From: an uncultured Algibacter sp.
GTDB lineage: Bacteria > Bacteroidota > Bacteroidia > Flavobacteriales > Flavobacteriaceae
Length of the DNA stretch: 64,000 bases
Assembly: GCF_947487575.1 (NCBI RefSeq)
Contig: NZ_CANKXG010000005.1
Coordinates: 186,001 to 250,000, forward strand
Direction: 5' to 3'
In this document: positions 32,606 to 42,486 of the stretch, in pieces
Layout: each line of letters starts with the position of its first letter
Numbering within the stretch: position 1 is the stretch's first letter
Notes under the pieces: model-generated
Database searches by the model: none
Seen by the model: only the letters and a program-made list of their open reading frames with translations
Told to the model about the DNA's origin: nothing
Program-made: the position numbers and the translations under genes

Positions 32606-35449
32606 TTAGTACCAGCGTCTTCTAAATAACCCTAACAAAGATTTAGGATCTGCAGTAAATTTAAAACGTATTTTTTGGTCGTAATTAGGTTGACCAATTT
32701 CCCAGCCTAAATTAGAATATATTGGAAAATAAACCTCAAAGTAATCGGTCACTAAATTGATACGAATTCCTGAGTCATAAACAAAATTGGGTGAAGTAAA
32801 TTTGTTTTTTACTAAACCAATATCGCCATAAGCGAGTATGTATTTCCAAAGTGTTGTACTTACATTTAATGTAGTTATCCATTGATTAGCAAATGGGGTA
32901 TCTAATTTTGATTTAAAACCACCCTCAGCCTCAATATACTGTTGGCTAAATATCCCTGTTTTTTCAGAGCGCCCTAAATAATTGTAATCAAATAAATAAT
33001 CTGTCGGTCTATCTAAAGCAAAACTAAAAAAATCAGAATCTAAATCTGTTTTATTACTAAGAAACGCTCCTGCAAATGCTCGAATGTTTATTTGCCTATT
33101 ACTTTCAAATAACTTTCTAAACTCATAATTTAAGGATATTTTACTAAAATCTGCACCGATTTGAAAATCTGTATACCACTTATTGAAATTGATTAAATTA
33201 TCATTAGAATTGATATATCTAATATTAAAAACGCTATAGTTTGGTTCATTTGAAGTTAAAATTCCACTTACGTCTTTGTCTCTGTTGATATTTACATGCC
33301 TAATGCTTAGCCATTGTCTTTTATTGGATCTAAGATCTTTATTCTCTCTAAAAAGGAACTGGACTGATGGCGTTATCCTTTTGACAAATAAACCATCAGC
33401 AAATGAACTATAACTTCCTGAAACACCGTAATGAATGGTATACAAATTTTTATTTTTTATATAATGACTTTGAAATATTGATGCGGCCCCAGTTAAAGAT
33501 TTTGATTTAAAAGAGTATCGTGGCGTGATTTTGTAATTAAATAGTTTTCTTAAAACCGTTTTATTGTATATTTTGGCACCTAGTGTAAAGCCATCATATA
33601 TATTGTTAAACTCAGCAATAGGCATAAAAAAGACTTGATTGTAATTCGGGTCTTCAAAATCTTGAAACAGTCTAAATTGCAGTGGTTTATTATTAAAAAA
33701 GAATCCTTTTAATGATTTCCAGTTATCTCTTAAATTAAACTCTGGAATGGTGTTGCCATAGTTAAGAACCAGTTTGTTTGCGTCTAATCTAGGTATTGTA
33801 ATAGTTTTGCTATCATTTATATTTTCTACCCATGTTTTTGATATGACACTATCATTTTTAAGCGCATATAAAGAAATAGGCATTTTATTTATGTTCTTAT
33901 TCTTTATAGTTAGCGTAATAGAGTCTTTGGTTTTTCTTACCTTTCTTATTTTAAAATCTATTTTTTTTCTAGTTTTTACATACTCGTTAAAAAACCAGTC
34001 TATGTTTTTATCTGTTTTACTTTTTATGAAACTTTCAAAGTCTTTAACCGAAGTTTGTTTAAGCTTATTATCTTTAATAAATGATTCAATACTATTCTCG
34101 ACCACATCTTTATTTACGAAATCATCTAGATACCTAAGCCCAACGCCAGCTTTATATTTATTGGATATACGATTATTAAACTTCAGTAAAGAATCTTTGG
34201 CCATAGCTAATGGTTGATCTCTGTTTGTTCTTGCCATTAACATTGTAGCCAATACATATCTATCATTATATTTCAGATCTGCAGCATGAAATGATCTTAC
34301 ACCCCAGAAATCAGCAATAGTTCCAAAGAATTTCATGTCTGGATAATGCACATCTACATAATTCATTAAATAATAAATTTGAATGCCATCTATTAGCCAT
34401 TGTTCTTTTCTAGGGTTCAATAAGAGTGTGTTTTCTATATAATTGCGCAAAGCAATCTTTAAAAATTTCAACTCGTATTGAAACGTTTTAGGATATGGTT
34501 TTATAAAACTAGGTAGAAAATTTAAGCCATATATTGGGTCTTTATCATAATCAATTTGAGTAAGAAGCAATTTTTTATGAGGGTATTTTCCAAAATTTTC
34601 AAAAATATAATCAGTGATTTTTTCGTTAATTAATACTTTATCAATAACATCTATGCCTTCATCACCAATGTTTGAAATGATTGAAAAATCACCATCCTGT
34701 AAAGTTTTAAAGTTTGATGCTTTACTTAAAAATAACTTATTGTTAACTCTATCAAGTCCTTTAAGTTTAACTACTTGTTTTTCAGCAATTTGCTCTGTGC
34801 TACTTATGTCTAATTCTGAAGTTAAAGCATAGTCATTAGAATGCTCAATTTCTAAAGTAATATCAGATTTAGGAATAAATAAATCGTCTAAATTTTTGTT
34901 GCTATAATATTGCCATTCACCATTATATATTGCAGGTGTAATGTACCAGTATCTTAAGTTGATATCTCCATTTTCAGTAATTCCGTAATCTGTAAATTTT
35001 GAATTTGGAATTTTTACTAAATATTCTAGTTCTATGGTATACGAGCCTTTTGGTTTTAAGGGGTTTTTTAATGTTACTTTTAAAACGTCTATTTGATTTT
35101 TTAATTGAACGTAATCAAGGTTTTTACCATTTTGTTTTATTGAGGTAATTACAGAATAGCCTCGTTCTTCATTTTTAGCAAGATGAAAATTGTTATTATA
35201 TTCATCAGCAATACGAATGGCTAATGGTGTTTTTTTAGTTGCGTAACTATTATTCCAATCGTTAAGATAAATAGACTGCAATTCATCATCTGTAGAGTTT
35301 TGATATTGAATAGATTGTGATATTTTTATTTGTTTATTTTCAATATCAAAAATTGCCTTAACATCAATTTTGTTTTGACCAAAACTTGTAAGGCTAACAA
35401 ATAATAAAACAATACAACTAAAAAAGTGAATTTTCAATTTCAATAGCAT
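32606..35449 (-). CDS. Degenerate M1-peptidase-like protein fused to an outer-membrane barrel
   Basis: 947 residues with a signal peptide ending after FGQ (about residue 25). Residues 26-470 follow the M1 aminopeptidase layout: an N-terminal beta domain, then a catalytic-like domain. The zinc motif HExxH is replaced by NYIEN, and the downstream WLxEG glutamate motif reads EQWLIDGIQIYYL, so zinc binding and peptidase activity are not expected. From about residue 600 the chain looks like repeating amphipathic strands and ends RRRWY, as in outer-membrane barrels. It may be a surface-anchored binding or assembly protein. Similar proteins are widespread, uncharacterised, in flavobacteria. Confidence 0.82.
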   Translation of the reverse strand: MLLKLKIHFFSCIVLLFVSLTSFGQNKIDVKAIFDIENKQIKISQSIQYQNSTDDELQSIYLNDWNNSYATKKTPLAIRIADEYNNNFHLAKNEERGYSVITSIKQNGKNLDYVQLKNQIDVLKVTLKNPLKPKGSYTIELEYLVKIPNSKFTDYGITENGDINLRYWYITPAIYNGEWQYYSNKNLDDLFIPKSDITLEIEHSNDYALTSELDISSTEQIAEKQVVKLKGLDRVNNKLFLSKASNFKTLQDGDFSIISNIGDEGIDVIDKVLINEKITDYIFENFGKYPHKKLLLTQIDYDKDPIYGLNFLPSFIKPYPKTFQYELKFLKIALRNYIENTLLLNPRKEQWLIDGIQIYYLMNYVDVHYPDMKFFGTIADFWGVRSFHAADLKYNDRYVLATMLMARTNRDQPLAMAKDSLLKFNNRISNKYKAGVGLRYLDDFVNKDVVENSIESFIKDNKLKQTSVKDFESFIKSKTDKNIDWFFNEYVKTRKKIDFKIRKVRKTKDSITLTIKNKNINKMPISLYALKNDSVISKTWVENINDSKTITIPRLDANKLVLNYGNTIPEFNLRDNWKSLKGFFFNNKPLQFRLFQDFEDPNYNQVFFMPIAEFNNIYDGFTLGAKIYNKTVLRKLFNYKITPRYSFKSKSLTGAASIFQSHYIKNKNLYTIHYGVSGSYSSFADGLFVKRITPSVQFLFRENKDLRSNKRQWLSIRHVNINRDKDVSGILTSNEPNYSVFNIRYINSNDNLINFNKWYTDFQIGADFSKISLNYEFRKLFESNRQINIRAFAGAFLSNKTDLDSDFFSFALDRPTDYLFDYNYLGRSEKTGIFSQQYIEAEGGFKSKLDTPFANQWITTLNVSTTLWKYILAYGDIGLVKNKFTSPNFVYDSGIRINLVTDYFEVYFPIYSNLGWEIGQPNYDQKIRFKFTADPKSLLGLFRRRWY

Positions 35450-35565
35450 TAAAGGTTAATAGATTCATGCAAGGCGTCACAATATAATAAAATACAATGG
35501 TTTATAGCTTACATATAGTTATTATGCGTATATATATGTTTAACTGAGGTTTATAGTTTATTAAA

Positions 35566-36255
35566 TTAAAAGTTTGGACTTAAACCAGATTTCTTGTAGA
35601 AATCATCAAGAATAGTAATAACTTCATCTTCGTTGTCTACTAAATGTATAAGGTCTAAATCTTTAGCACTAATATTTCCAAAGCTGTCTAAAAGTGTCTT
35701 TTTTATCCAATCCATAAGGCCTTCCCAGAAATCTCTTCCAACAAGAATAATAGGGAATTCACCAATTTTATGAGTTTGAATAAGTGTTATGGCTTCAAAA
35801 AGTTCGTCTAAAGTACCAAAACCACCAGGCATAACCACAAACCCTTGAGAGTATTTAACAAACATAACTTTTCTAACAAAAAAGTAATCAAAATCTAAAC
35901 TTTTATCTTGATCTATATAAGGATTGTCGTGTTGTTCAAAAGGTAAGTCGATATTAAGACCAACAGAAGTTCCTCCAGCTAAATGGGCACCTTTATTTCC
36001 TGCCTCCATTATACCTGGCCCACCACCTGTAATAACACCATAACCAGCTTCAACAATTTTTTTTGCTACATTTTCAGCAAGTTTATAATATTTGTGATCT
36101 GGTTTTGTTCTAGCTGAACCAAAAATAGATACGCAAGGTCCTATTTTACTTAACTTTTCATAGCCATTTACAAATTCGCCCATGATTTTAAAAATAGCCC
36201 AAGAATCGTTTGTTTTTATTTCGTTCCAGCCTTTGTGGTGTTTTTCCTTTCTCAT
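35566..36255 (-). CDS. LOG-family (TIGR00730) Rossmann-fold protein
   Basis: 229 residues with the family motifs SIFGSAR, TGGGPGIMEAGNKGA near residue 80 and VMPGGFGTLDELFEA near residue 140. The PGGxGTxxE motif is shared with cytokinin-activating nucleoside 5'-monophosphate phosphoribohydrolases; many such proteins were once called lysine decarboxylases. The expected reaction is removal of ribose 5-phosphate from a nucleotide monophosphate. The gene is 46 bp from uvrA, read in the same direction and downstream of it, and is probably co-transcribed, but no functional link to repair is evident. Confidence 0.9.
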   Translation of the reverse strand: MRKEKHHKGWNEIKTNDSWAIFKIMGEFVNGYEKLSKIGPCVSIFGSARTKPDHKYYKLAENVAKKIVEAGYGVITGGGPGIMEAGNKGAHLAGGTSVGLNIDLPFEQHDNPYIDQDKSLDFDYFFVRKVMFVKYSQGFVVMPGGFGTLDELFEAITLIQTHKIGEFPIILVGRDFWEGLMDWIKKTLLDSFGNISAKDLDLIHLVDNEDEVITILDDFYKKSGLSPNF

Positions 36256-36300
36256 ATATAAAAGTTTATGCGTTTATATGTTGAATTTTTCAATATCCAA

Positions 36301-39138
36301 TTATTTCAAATTTAGTTCTTTTTTAAGAAACTTAGCGGTGTAACTTTTCTTGTGTTTAACGACTTTTTCGGGCGAACCTTCAACAATTATTTGTCCGCCA
36401 CCTTTTCCGCCTTCGTAGCCAATATCAATAATGTAATCTACAGTTTTAATAACATCAAGGTTGTGTTCAATAATAAGTACCGTGTTCCCTTTGTCGGCCA
36501 ATTTATTAAGTACTATCATTAGAACACGAATATCTTCAAAATGAAGACCAGTTGTTGGCTCATCAAGAATATAAAACGTATTTCCTGTATCTCTTTTGGA
36601 AAGCTCTGTGGCCAGTTTAATACGTTGTGCTTCACCACCAGAAAGCGTTGTGCTTTGTTGGCCTAAAGTAATATAACCCAAACCAACATCTTTTATTGTT
36701 TTTAGCTTTTTATGTATTTTAGGAATATGCTCGAAGAACTCTACAGCTTCATTCATAGTCATATTCAAAACATCACTAATATTTTTACCTTTATAGCGAA
36801 TCTCTAAAGTTTCGCGGTTAAAACGTTTACCTTGACAAGTTTCGCATTCCACATAAACATCTGGAAGGAAGTTCATTTCGATAACACGTAAACCACCACC
36901 TTGACATGTTTCACAACGTCCACCTTTAACATTAAAACTAAAACGCCCAGCTTTGTAACCACGAATCATGGCTTCTGGTATTTTTGCAAATAAAGCTCTT
37001 ACTTCACTAAATGTTCCTGTGTAAGTTGCAGGGTTACTTCTTGGTGTTCTTCCTATTGGGGATTGGTTAATGTCAATCACTTTATCAATATGCTCTAAAC
37101 CTTTAATACTTTTATAAGGCATTGGCTTTTTAACACCATTAAAATAATGCGCGTTTAAAATCGGGTAAAGTGTCTCGTTAATTAATGTTGACTTTCCGCT
37201 TCCTGAAACACCAGTAACACCAATCATTTTTCCTAGAGGAAATTTTACGGAAACATTTTTTAAATTGTTACCTGTACAGCCTTTAAGTTCTAGAAATTTG
37301 CCATTTCCTTTTCTTCGTTTTTTAGGAACTTTAATTTCTTTAGTGCCATTTAAATAATCTGCGGTAAGCGTATTGTGTGTTTTGAGTTCATCTGGATTAC
37401 CTATGCTAATTATATCGCCACCATATTTACCTGCTTTTGGACCAATATCAATCACGTAATCAGCACGTTCAATCATGTCTTTGTCATGTTCAACAACAAT
37501 TACGGAGTTACCAATATCTCGAAGTGATACTAAGGAATTGATAAGTTTTTCGTTATCGCGCTGATGCAAGCCTATACTTGGTTCGTCTAAAATATAAAGT
37601 ACACCAACTAACTGCGAGCCAATTTGTGTTGCTAACCGAATACGTTGTGCTTCGCCACCAGATAACGATTTTGAACTTCTATTTAAGGATAAATAATCTA
37701 GACCAACATCTAATAAAAACTGGATTCTGGATTTTATTTCCTTTACAACTTCTTCCCCTATTTTTAATTGTTTTTCAGATAGATAATTATTTAAAGCGTT
37801 AAACCAATCGGCTAGCTCAACAATATCGGTATTAGCCAGTTCTGCTATGTTTTTACCGTTTACTTTAAAGTAAAGGGATTCTTTTTTTAAACGTGAACCT
37901 TCACAAACAGGACATTGTACTTTGTCCATATAATCTTTAGCCCAACGTTTTAAAGACCTAGATTCTGCAGTTTTGTATTGATTTTCAATAAAATTAGCAA
38001 CGCCTTCAAAGTCTATATTATAATCTCTAGTAACTCCTAATGTTTTACTTTCAACTGAAAATTTATCATTTCCGCCATAAAGAATAATTTGTTTGGCTTC
38101 TTCAGGAATGTCTTTATATGCATCAGTTAATTTAAAATTGAAGCGCTGTGCTATGGTTTCAAATTGCTTAAAAATCCAGCTATTTTTTTGTGGCCCATGT
38201 GGTGCTAGTGCTCCAGCTTTTATTGAAAGAGAATCATCAGGTATAATTTTATCTTTATTTATTTGATAAAGTGTGCCAATACCGTTGCAATTTGAACAGG
38301 CTCCTTTTGGTGAATTGAACGAAAAATTATTTGGTTCTGGATTTGGGTAAGAGATTCCAGAACTTGGGCACATTAAACTTCTGCTAAAATAGCGCGCTGT
38401 ATTGGTGTCTTGGTCAATAACCAATAGTACGTCGTCACCATGATACATGGCCGTGTTGATGGTTTCTGTAAGACGCTTATCATTGTCAGCGGTGTCATTA
38501 ATAACCAATCTATCGATAACAATTTCGATATCATGATTTTTATAACGGTCTAATTTCATCCCTTTTACAATGTCACGAATTTCACCATCGGTTCTTACTT
38601 TTACAAAACCTTGTTTAGCTATTTGCTCAAATAACTCGCGGTAATGCCCTTTTCTTGAACGTACAACAGGAGATAAAACGTTTATGCGTTTTCCGTTGAA
38701 ATCTTTAATAATGAGTGCTTTAATTTGCTCGTCACTATAACTAACCATTTTATCGCCTGTGTTGTAACTATACGCATCACTAGCACGTGCAAAAAGCAAA
38801 CGCATAAAATCGTAAATCTCTGTAATAGTACCAACTGTGGAACGTGGAGATTTGCTGGTTGTTTTTTGTTCAATTGCAATTACAGGAGAAAGGCCATCAA
38901 TTTTATCAACATCTGGTCGTTCTAAACCTCCAAGAAATTGTCTGGCATAAGCAGAAAATGTTTCAATGTATCGACGTTGTCCTTCAGCATAAATAGTATC
39001 GAAAGCTAATGAGGATTTTCCGCTGCCTGATAAACCTGTAATAACAACAAGTTTTTCACGAGGAATGGACACATCTATATTTTTTAGATTGTGTACTCTG
39101 GCTCCTTTTACTTCAATAAAATCTGTGAATTGGCTCAT
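36301..39138 (-). CDS. uvrA: Excinuclease ABC subunit A
   Basis: 945 residues, normal length. Two ABC ATPase units with Walker A motifs GLSGSGKSSLAF and GVSGSGKSTLIN, signatures SLSGGEAQRIRLATQ and TLSGGEAQRIKLATE, and two zinc modules, CPVCEGSRLKKES (about 400) and CETCQGGGLRVIE with CETCQGKRF (about 735). The hairpin RSNPATYTG and the region FANKF-like insertion are as in other UvrA proteins. It recognises bulky DNA lesions and loads UvrB. It is the first gene of a transcript that continues into the LOG-family gene. Confidence 0.98.
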   Translation of the reverse strand: MSQFTDFIEVKGARVHNLKNIDVSIPREKLVVITGLSGSGKSSLAFDTIYAEGQRRYIETFSAYARQFLGGLERPDVDKIDGLSPVIAIEQKTTSKSPRSTVGTITEIYDFMRLLFARASDAYSYNTGDKMVSYSDEQIKALIIKDFNGKRINVLSPVVRSRKGHYRELFEQIAKQGFVKVRTDGEIRDIVKGMKLDRYKNHDIEIVIDRLVINDTADNDKRLTETINTAMYHGDDVLLVIDQDTNTARYFSRSLMCPSSGISYPNPEPNNFSFNSPKGACSNCNGIGTLYQINKDKIIPDDSLSIKAGALAPHGPQKNSWIFKQFETIAQRFNFKLTDAYKDIPEEAKQIILYGGNDKFSVESKTLGVTRDYNIDFEGVANFIENQYKTAESRSLKRWAKDYMDKVQCPVCEGSRLKKESLYFKVNGKNIAELANTDIVELADWFNALNNYLSEKQLKIGEEVVKEIKSRIQFLLDVGLDYLSLNRSSKSLSGGEAQRIRLATQIGSQLVGVLYILDEPSIGLHQRDNEKLINSLVSLRDIGNSVIVVEHDKDMIERADYVIDIGPKAGKYGGDIISIGNPDELKTHNTLTADYLNGTKEIKVPKKRRKGNGKFLELKGCTGNNLKNVSVKFPLGKMIGVTGVSGSGKSTLINETLYPILNAHYFNGVKKPMPYKSIKGLEHIDKVIDINQSPIGRTPRSNPATYTGTFSEVRALFAKIPEAMIRGYKAGRFSFNVKGGRCETCQGGGLRVIEMNFLPDVYVECETCQGKRFNRETLEIRYKGKNISDVLNMTMNEAVEFFEHIPKIHKKLKTIKDVGLGYITLGQQSTTLSGGEAQRIKLATELSKRDTGNTFYILDEPTTGLHFEDIRVLMIVLNKLADKGNTVLIIEHNLDVIKTVDYIIDIGYEGGKGGGQIIVEGSPEKVVKHKKSYTAKFLKKELNLK

Positions 39139-39270
39139 AAATTGGCAAAGTTGCGAAGTTACGTTTTTTGGGCTTACAAATGAAATGGGTTTGTCTTGTT
39201 GTTTTGTTAAAATCTTATGAAGTTTTAATTCGTTTAAAGACTGTATGATGTGAAGTTAAAAGCGGATAAA

Positions 39271-39300
39271 CTAATAGCCCGACCCGATAGGGTTGCTCCA
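39271..39300 (+). repeat. Partial copy of the dispersed structured element
   Basis: The segment TAGCCCGACCCGATAGGGTTG matches the 3' closing part of the dispersed element (AAGCCCGACCC, short hairpin, GGGTAACGCCC). The 5' conserved blocks are missing. It lies between uvrA and an uncharacterised membrane-anchored protein. Confidence 0.4.
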
Positions 39301-39324
39301 TAAAAAACTTAAAAAACCAGATGT

Positions 39325-40047
39325 TTACTTTGTTACTTTAACATCATCAATCTCTAAACCTATAAATAAAAGCTTATGAAATGTTGGTAATTGTGCACCA
39401 CTTTCGGTAGTTGTCCAATCGTTCCATGATGCTTCTAAACCATTTATTGGTAGAATAGAAGTCCACATTTTAAAGGCTTTTGGTTTGTTTGAGTCATTAA
39501 GTAGCCACAAATAGGAGTCGCCAGGGGTTGATCCACCAGAGGTGTAAGTTACCAATAGTGCGTTTTTATTATCATCAGTTTTTACAAGTCTGCGTTCCAC
39601 GCCTTCATCGAATACTTTATAGGGAGCAACTAACCAAAAAGAATCGTTGTTAAAATAAGAAATAGCTTTTTCGATAAGCTCTTTGGCCATGTCGCTTTCA
39701 TTTTTAAAACTATGAATGTAAACCTTGCTTTTTGATGTGTCGTTTAAATCAAGAACTACTTTATTTTGTTTCCAATAGACATTGCAAGTGTTGTTAGCCT
39801 TATTCCATTCGTAATGGTGTCTTTTTTTGAATGTCCATTCTATATAATTTGTGGATTTGTAGGCTTCGTAATCTAAAGCATTAAGTATTTTGTGAGCTAA
39901 AGCATCTGCTTGCTCTCCTTGAACTCCTGTTGGTAATGCTTCGTTGTATTTAAAGTATAAGAAGCCAAAAAATAAGAGGCTTGGAAGTGTCAAAAAAATG
40001 ACAATTCCTGCTATTATTTTTAATATTTTTTTAGGTTTGCCCGGCAT
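39325..40047 (-). CDS. Membrane-anchored protein of unknown function
   Basis: A 240-residue protein with a short basic start, one transmembrane helix (about residues 10-32) and a soluble, probably periplasmic, domain rich in Trp and Tyr (YIEWTFKKRHHYEWNKANN, SWNDWTTTESG). I do not recognise a named domain; related proteins appear as uncharacterised in flavobacteria. The length and lack of frame breaks support a real gene. The next gene, ggt, lies 71 bp away in the same direction. No function can be inferred. Confidence 0.75.
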   Translation of the reverse strand: MPGKPKKILKIIAGIVIFLTLPSLLFFGFLYFKYNEALPTGVQGEQADALAHKILNALDYEAYKSTNYIEWTFKKRHHYEWNKANNTCNVYWKQNKVVLDLNDTSKSKVYIHSFKNESDMAKELIEKAISYFNNDSFWLVAPYKVFDEGVERRLVKTDDNKNALLVTYTSGGSTPGDSYLWLLNDSNKPKAFKMWTSILPINGLEASWNDWTTTESGAQLPTFHKLLFIGLEIDDVKVTK

Positions 40048-40118
40048 AAAATGGAGTTTGGTAAAGTTTTATTAACGGCTAAATTATTAAACAAGAATGG
40101 TTTATAAAAAGGAAACCC

Positions 40119-41816
40119 TTAAAAACCGATAGCCGTATCATCTCCTCGATAATCTGCACCACCCTCATACGAGTTATCTTCTAAAACAAGTATTCCATCG
40201 ACTTTGCCAAGTATGGGAGAATCTTTTTCGTTAATTGAATAGCCTAAAGTTTTTAGTTTTTTTATTAAATTTTTGTTGAATGCGTTGGGCTCTATTCTAA
40301 TTTCGTCTGGTAACCATTGATGATGAAAACGAGGCGCGTTTACAGCTTCTTGCATGCCCATGTTAAACTCATGCACATTTAATATAGTTTGTAATACTGA
40401 TGTAATGATGGTTGAACCTCCGGGAGTGCCAAGTGTCATGTATAGTTTGTTGTTTTTTTCAACTATGGTAGGTGTCATAGAACTTAACATACGCTTTTCT
40501 GGGGTAATACTATTAGCCTCGGCACCAATAAGACCAAACATATTTGGCTCGCCAGGTTTACTACTAAAATCGTCCATTTCATTATTAAGAAAAAAGCCAA
40601 GTTCTGAACAATATAACTTTGAGCCATAAGCACCATTTAACGTTGTAGTAACTGCAATTGCATTTCCGAAAGGGTCTATAATAGAGTAGTGGGTAGTTTC
40701 ATTACTTTCTATAATTTGAATGTTACCATGAGATACTGAGCTGGATGGAGTTGCTTGGTCAAATGAAAAACCAGCCATGCGCCCGCTTAAATAATTTTCT
40801 TTTATTAAGGTTTCAACAGGGATTTTTATAAAATCGGAATCCCCTAAATAAAAGCTTCTGTCTGCATAAGAGCGCCTTTCTGCTTCTGTAATGGCTTGAA
40901 TGGATTTTAGTGTGTTGTGTCCAAATTCGTCCAAAGGAAAAGGTTCAAGCATTTTCATAATTTGTGCTAAACATATACCGCCACTAGACGGAGGCGCCAT
41001 GGAAATTATTTTCAAATCATCATAAGTAAATGTTATAGGTGTTCGCCATATAGCCTCGTATTTTGCTAAATCTTCTTCGGTAACTATGCCACCATTTTCT
41101 TGAATAAACTTAGCAAGTATTTTGGCAGTTTCTCCTTTGTAAAATTCATGCTTACCAAATTTTAAAATACGTTCTAAAGTTTTGGCTAATGCAGGGTATT
41201 TAATAGTGTCGTTTTCCTTCCAGCGTTTATCAAAAATAATGGGGTATTTATTTACTTTAGGAAAAAGAGGCTGATATTCTCTAATTGCTCTAGCTTGCTT
41301 TTTAGTAACAATAACGCCTTTGTTGGCTAAATCTATTACAGGTTGTATAATGTCTTCTATTGGCATGGATCCGAGCTTTTCATGTATATCAAAAATTCCT
41401 GCAATAGAACCAGGAACGCCAACAGCCATTGCGCCTAAAGTGCTTTTTTCTGGAATAACTTCTCCATTTTCGTCTAGATACATATCTTTTGTTGCTGCCA
41501 AAGGTGCTTTTTCTCTAAAATCTATAGAACCAATTTCTCCATTTGCTTTTCTGTAAACCATAAATCCGCCACCACCAATGTTTCCTGCAAAAGGGTATGC
41601 AACTGCTAAGGCTAATTGTGTAGCGCACATAGCATCAAAAACGTTTCCACCTTTTTTAAGAATGTTACTTCCAATTTTAGAAGCTTCAGCACGTGCAGAA
41701 ACTACCATAGCATTTTTTGTAATAAGACCTTTTATTGGTGAAGAATCTTTAATGGTTTTTTCACATGAAACAAAAAGACATAACAATGCAATAACTGATA
41801 AAAAATGTTTAATCAT
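40119..41816 (-). CDS. ggt: Gamma-glutamyltransferase lipoprotein
   Basis: 565 residues with a lipobox LFVSC at about residues 14-18, so it is probably membrane-anchored in the periplasm. The catalytic threonine is the first of the TTHYSIIDPFGNAIAVTT block near residue 365, where the proenzyme cleaves itself into large and small subunits. Other family signatures are FDAMCATQLALAVAYP, GNIGGGGFM and the substrate loop LGTPGGSTIITSV. It transfers or hydrolyses the gamma-glutamyl group of glutathione and similar peptides. Its start overlaps the ACP phosphodiesterase stop by 8 bp, so the two are one transcript. Confidence 0.95.
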   Translation of the reverse strand: MIKHFLSVIALLCLFVSCEKTIKDSSPIKGLITKNAMVVSARAEASKIGSNILKKGGNVFDAMCATQLALAVAYPFAGNIGGGGFMVYRKANGEIGSIDFREKAPLAATKDMYLDENGEVIPEKSTLGAMAVGVPGSIAGIFDIHEKLGSMPIEDIIQPVIDLANKGVIVTKKQARAIREYQPLFPKVNKYPIIFDKRWKENDTIKYPALAKTLERILKFGKHEFYKGETAKILAKFIQENGGIVTEEDLAKYEAIWRTPITFTYDDLKIISMAPPSSGGICLAQIMKMLEPFPLDEFGHNTLKSIQAITEAERRSYADRSFYLGDSDFIKIPVETLIKENYLSGRMAGFSFDQATPSSSVSHGNIQIIESNETTHYSIIDPFGNAIAVTTTLNGAYGSKLYCSELGFFLNNEMDDFSSKPGEPNMFGLIGAEANSITPEKRMLSSMTPTIVEKNNKLYMTLGTPGGSTIITSVLQTILNVHEFNMGMQEAVNAPRFHHQWLPDEIRIEPNAFNKNLIKKLKTLGYSINEKDSPILGKVDGILVLEDNSYEGGADYRGDDTAIGF

Positions 41817-42411
41817 GAAATTCTTGTTTTAAAGCGTCTAATTTTTGCTTAGAAGAGGTTATAAGTTCATCAAAAAATTCTGAAAACTCATTTTCAAATT
41901 CTGTATAAAAGGCTTCAAGTTCAACAATGGCTTCATTCATACTTGAGCGGTTTTTAGTGCGCCTGTTCATGCCATCTAAGACTCTAGAAATACCTTCAAT
42001 TGAAGCATAATTTAATAGCCAATTATCTGCTAGCATATAAGGCATCATTTTTTGAATTCGTATAGGTAGTATATTATAATTAGCCTCAAGAGAGTCATAA
42101 AAACTTTCAACGTATTCATCTAAAGGAATATCGCAATATTTGCTCCAGTTTTTGGCTAAAAAATGATCATAAAGAATATCTACTATAATACCAGAATAAT
42201 GACTATACTTTTCATGAAGTCTCTTTGTGCTTAGCCTAACAGTTTTGTGTGCATCGGTATAAGTATCAATATGGCGATGTAGCAATATGCCTATTTGTAT
42301 GTTTTTTGAGTATTTTTTATACTGTTTTCCCTTAATACCATCTGCAATAAAATTTCCAATAGTAACTAAATCGTTTTCACCCGATAGGTAAATATGTGCT
42401 AAGTAGTTCAT
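41809..42411 (-). CDS. acpH: Acyl carrier protein phosphodiesterase
   Basis: 200 residues matching AcpH: MNYLAHIYLSG, the metal-site GNFIADGIKGKQY, HRHIDTYTDAHKTV and the HD-like GIIVDILYDHFLAKNW. AcpH uses a divalent metal to remove 4'-phosphopantetheine from holo-ACP, returning apo-ACP. It overlaps the next gene (ggt) by 8 bp and is divergent from glmM with 75 bp between starts. The pairing with a glutathione-degrading enzyme is not functionally obvious. Presence of such a hydrolase may matter for carrier proteins of the NRPS locus, but this is only speculation. Confidence 0.9.
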   Translation of the reverse strand: MNYLAHIYLSGENDLVTIGNFIADGIKGKQYKKYSKNIQIGILLHRHIDTYTDAHKTVRLSTKRLHEKYSHYSGIIVDILYDHFLAKNWSKYCDIPLDEYVESFYDSLEANYNILPIRIQKMMPYMLADNWLLNYASIEGISRVLDGMNRRTKNRSSMNEAIVELEAFYTEFENEFSEFFDELITSSKQKLDALKQEFHD

Positions 42412-42458
42412 TTGTGAAATTTACGAATTCTGATTTAAGAAATCCGATTTTGAAATAC

Positions 42459-42466
42459 TATATTTG
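42459..42466 (+). promoter_or_regulatory. Bacteroidota -7 box (TATATTTG) for glmM
   Basis: A perfect TAnnTTTG box 21 bp upstream of the glmM ATG; no TTG at the standard -33 spacing. Confidence 0.55.
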
Positions 42467-42486
42467 CCTTTCAATAAAAAGAAAAT

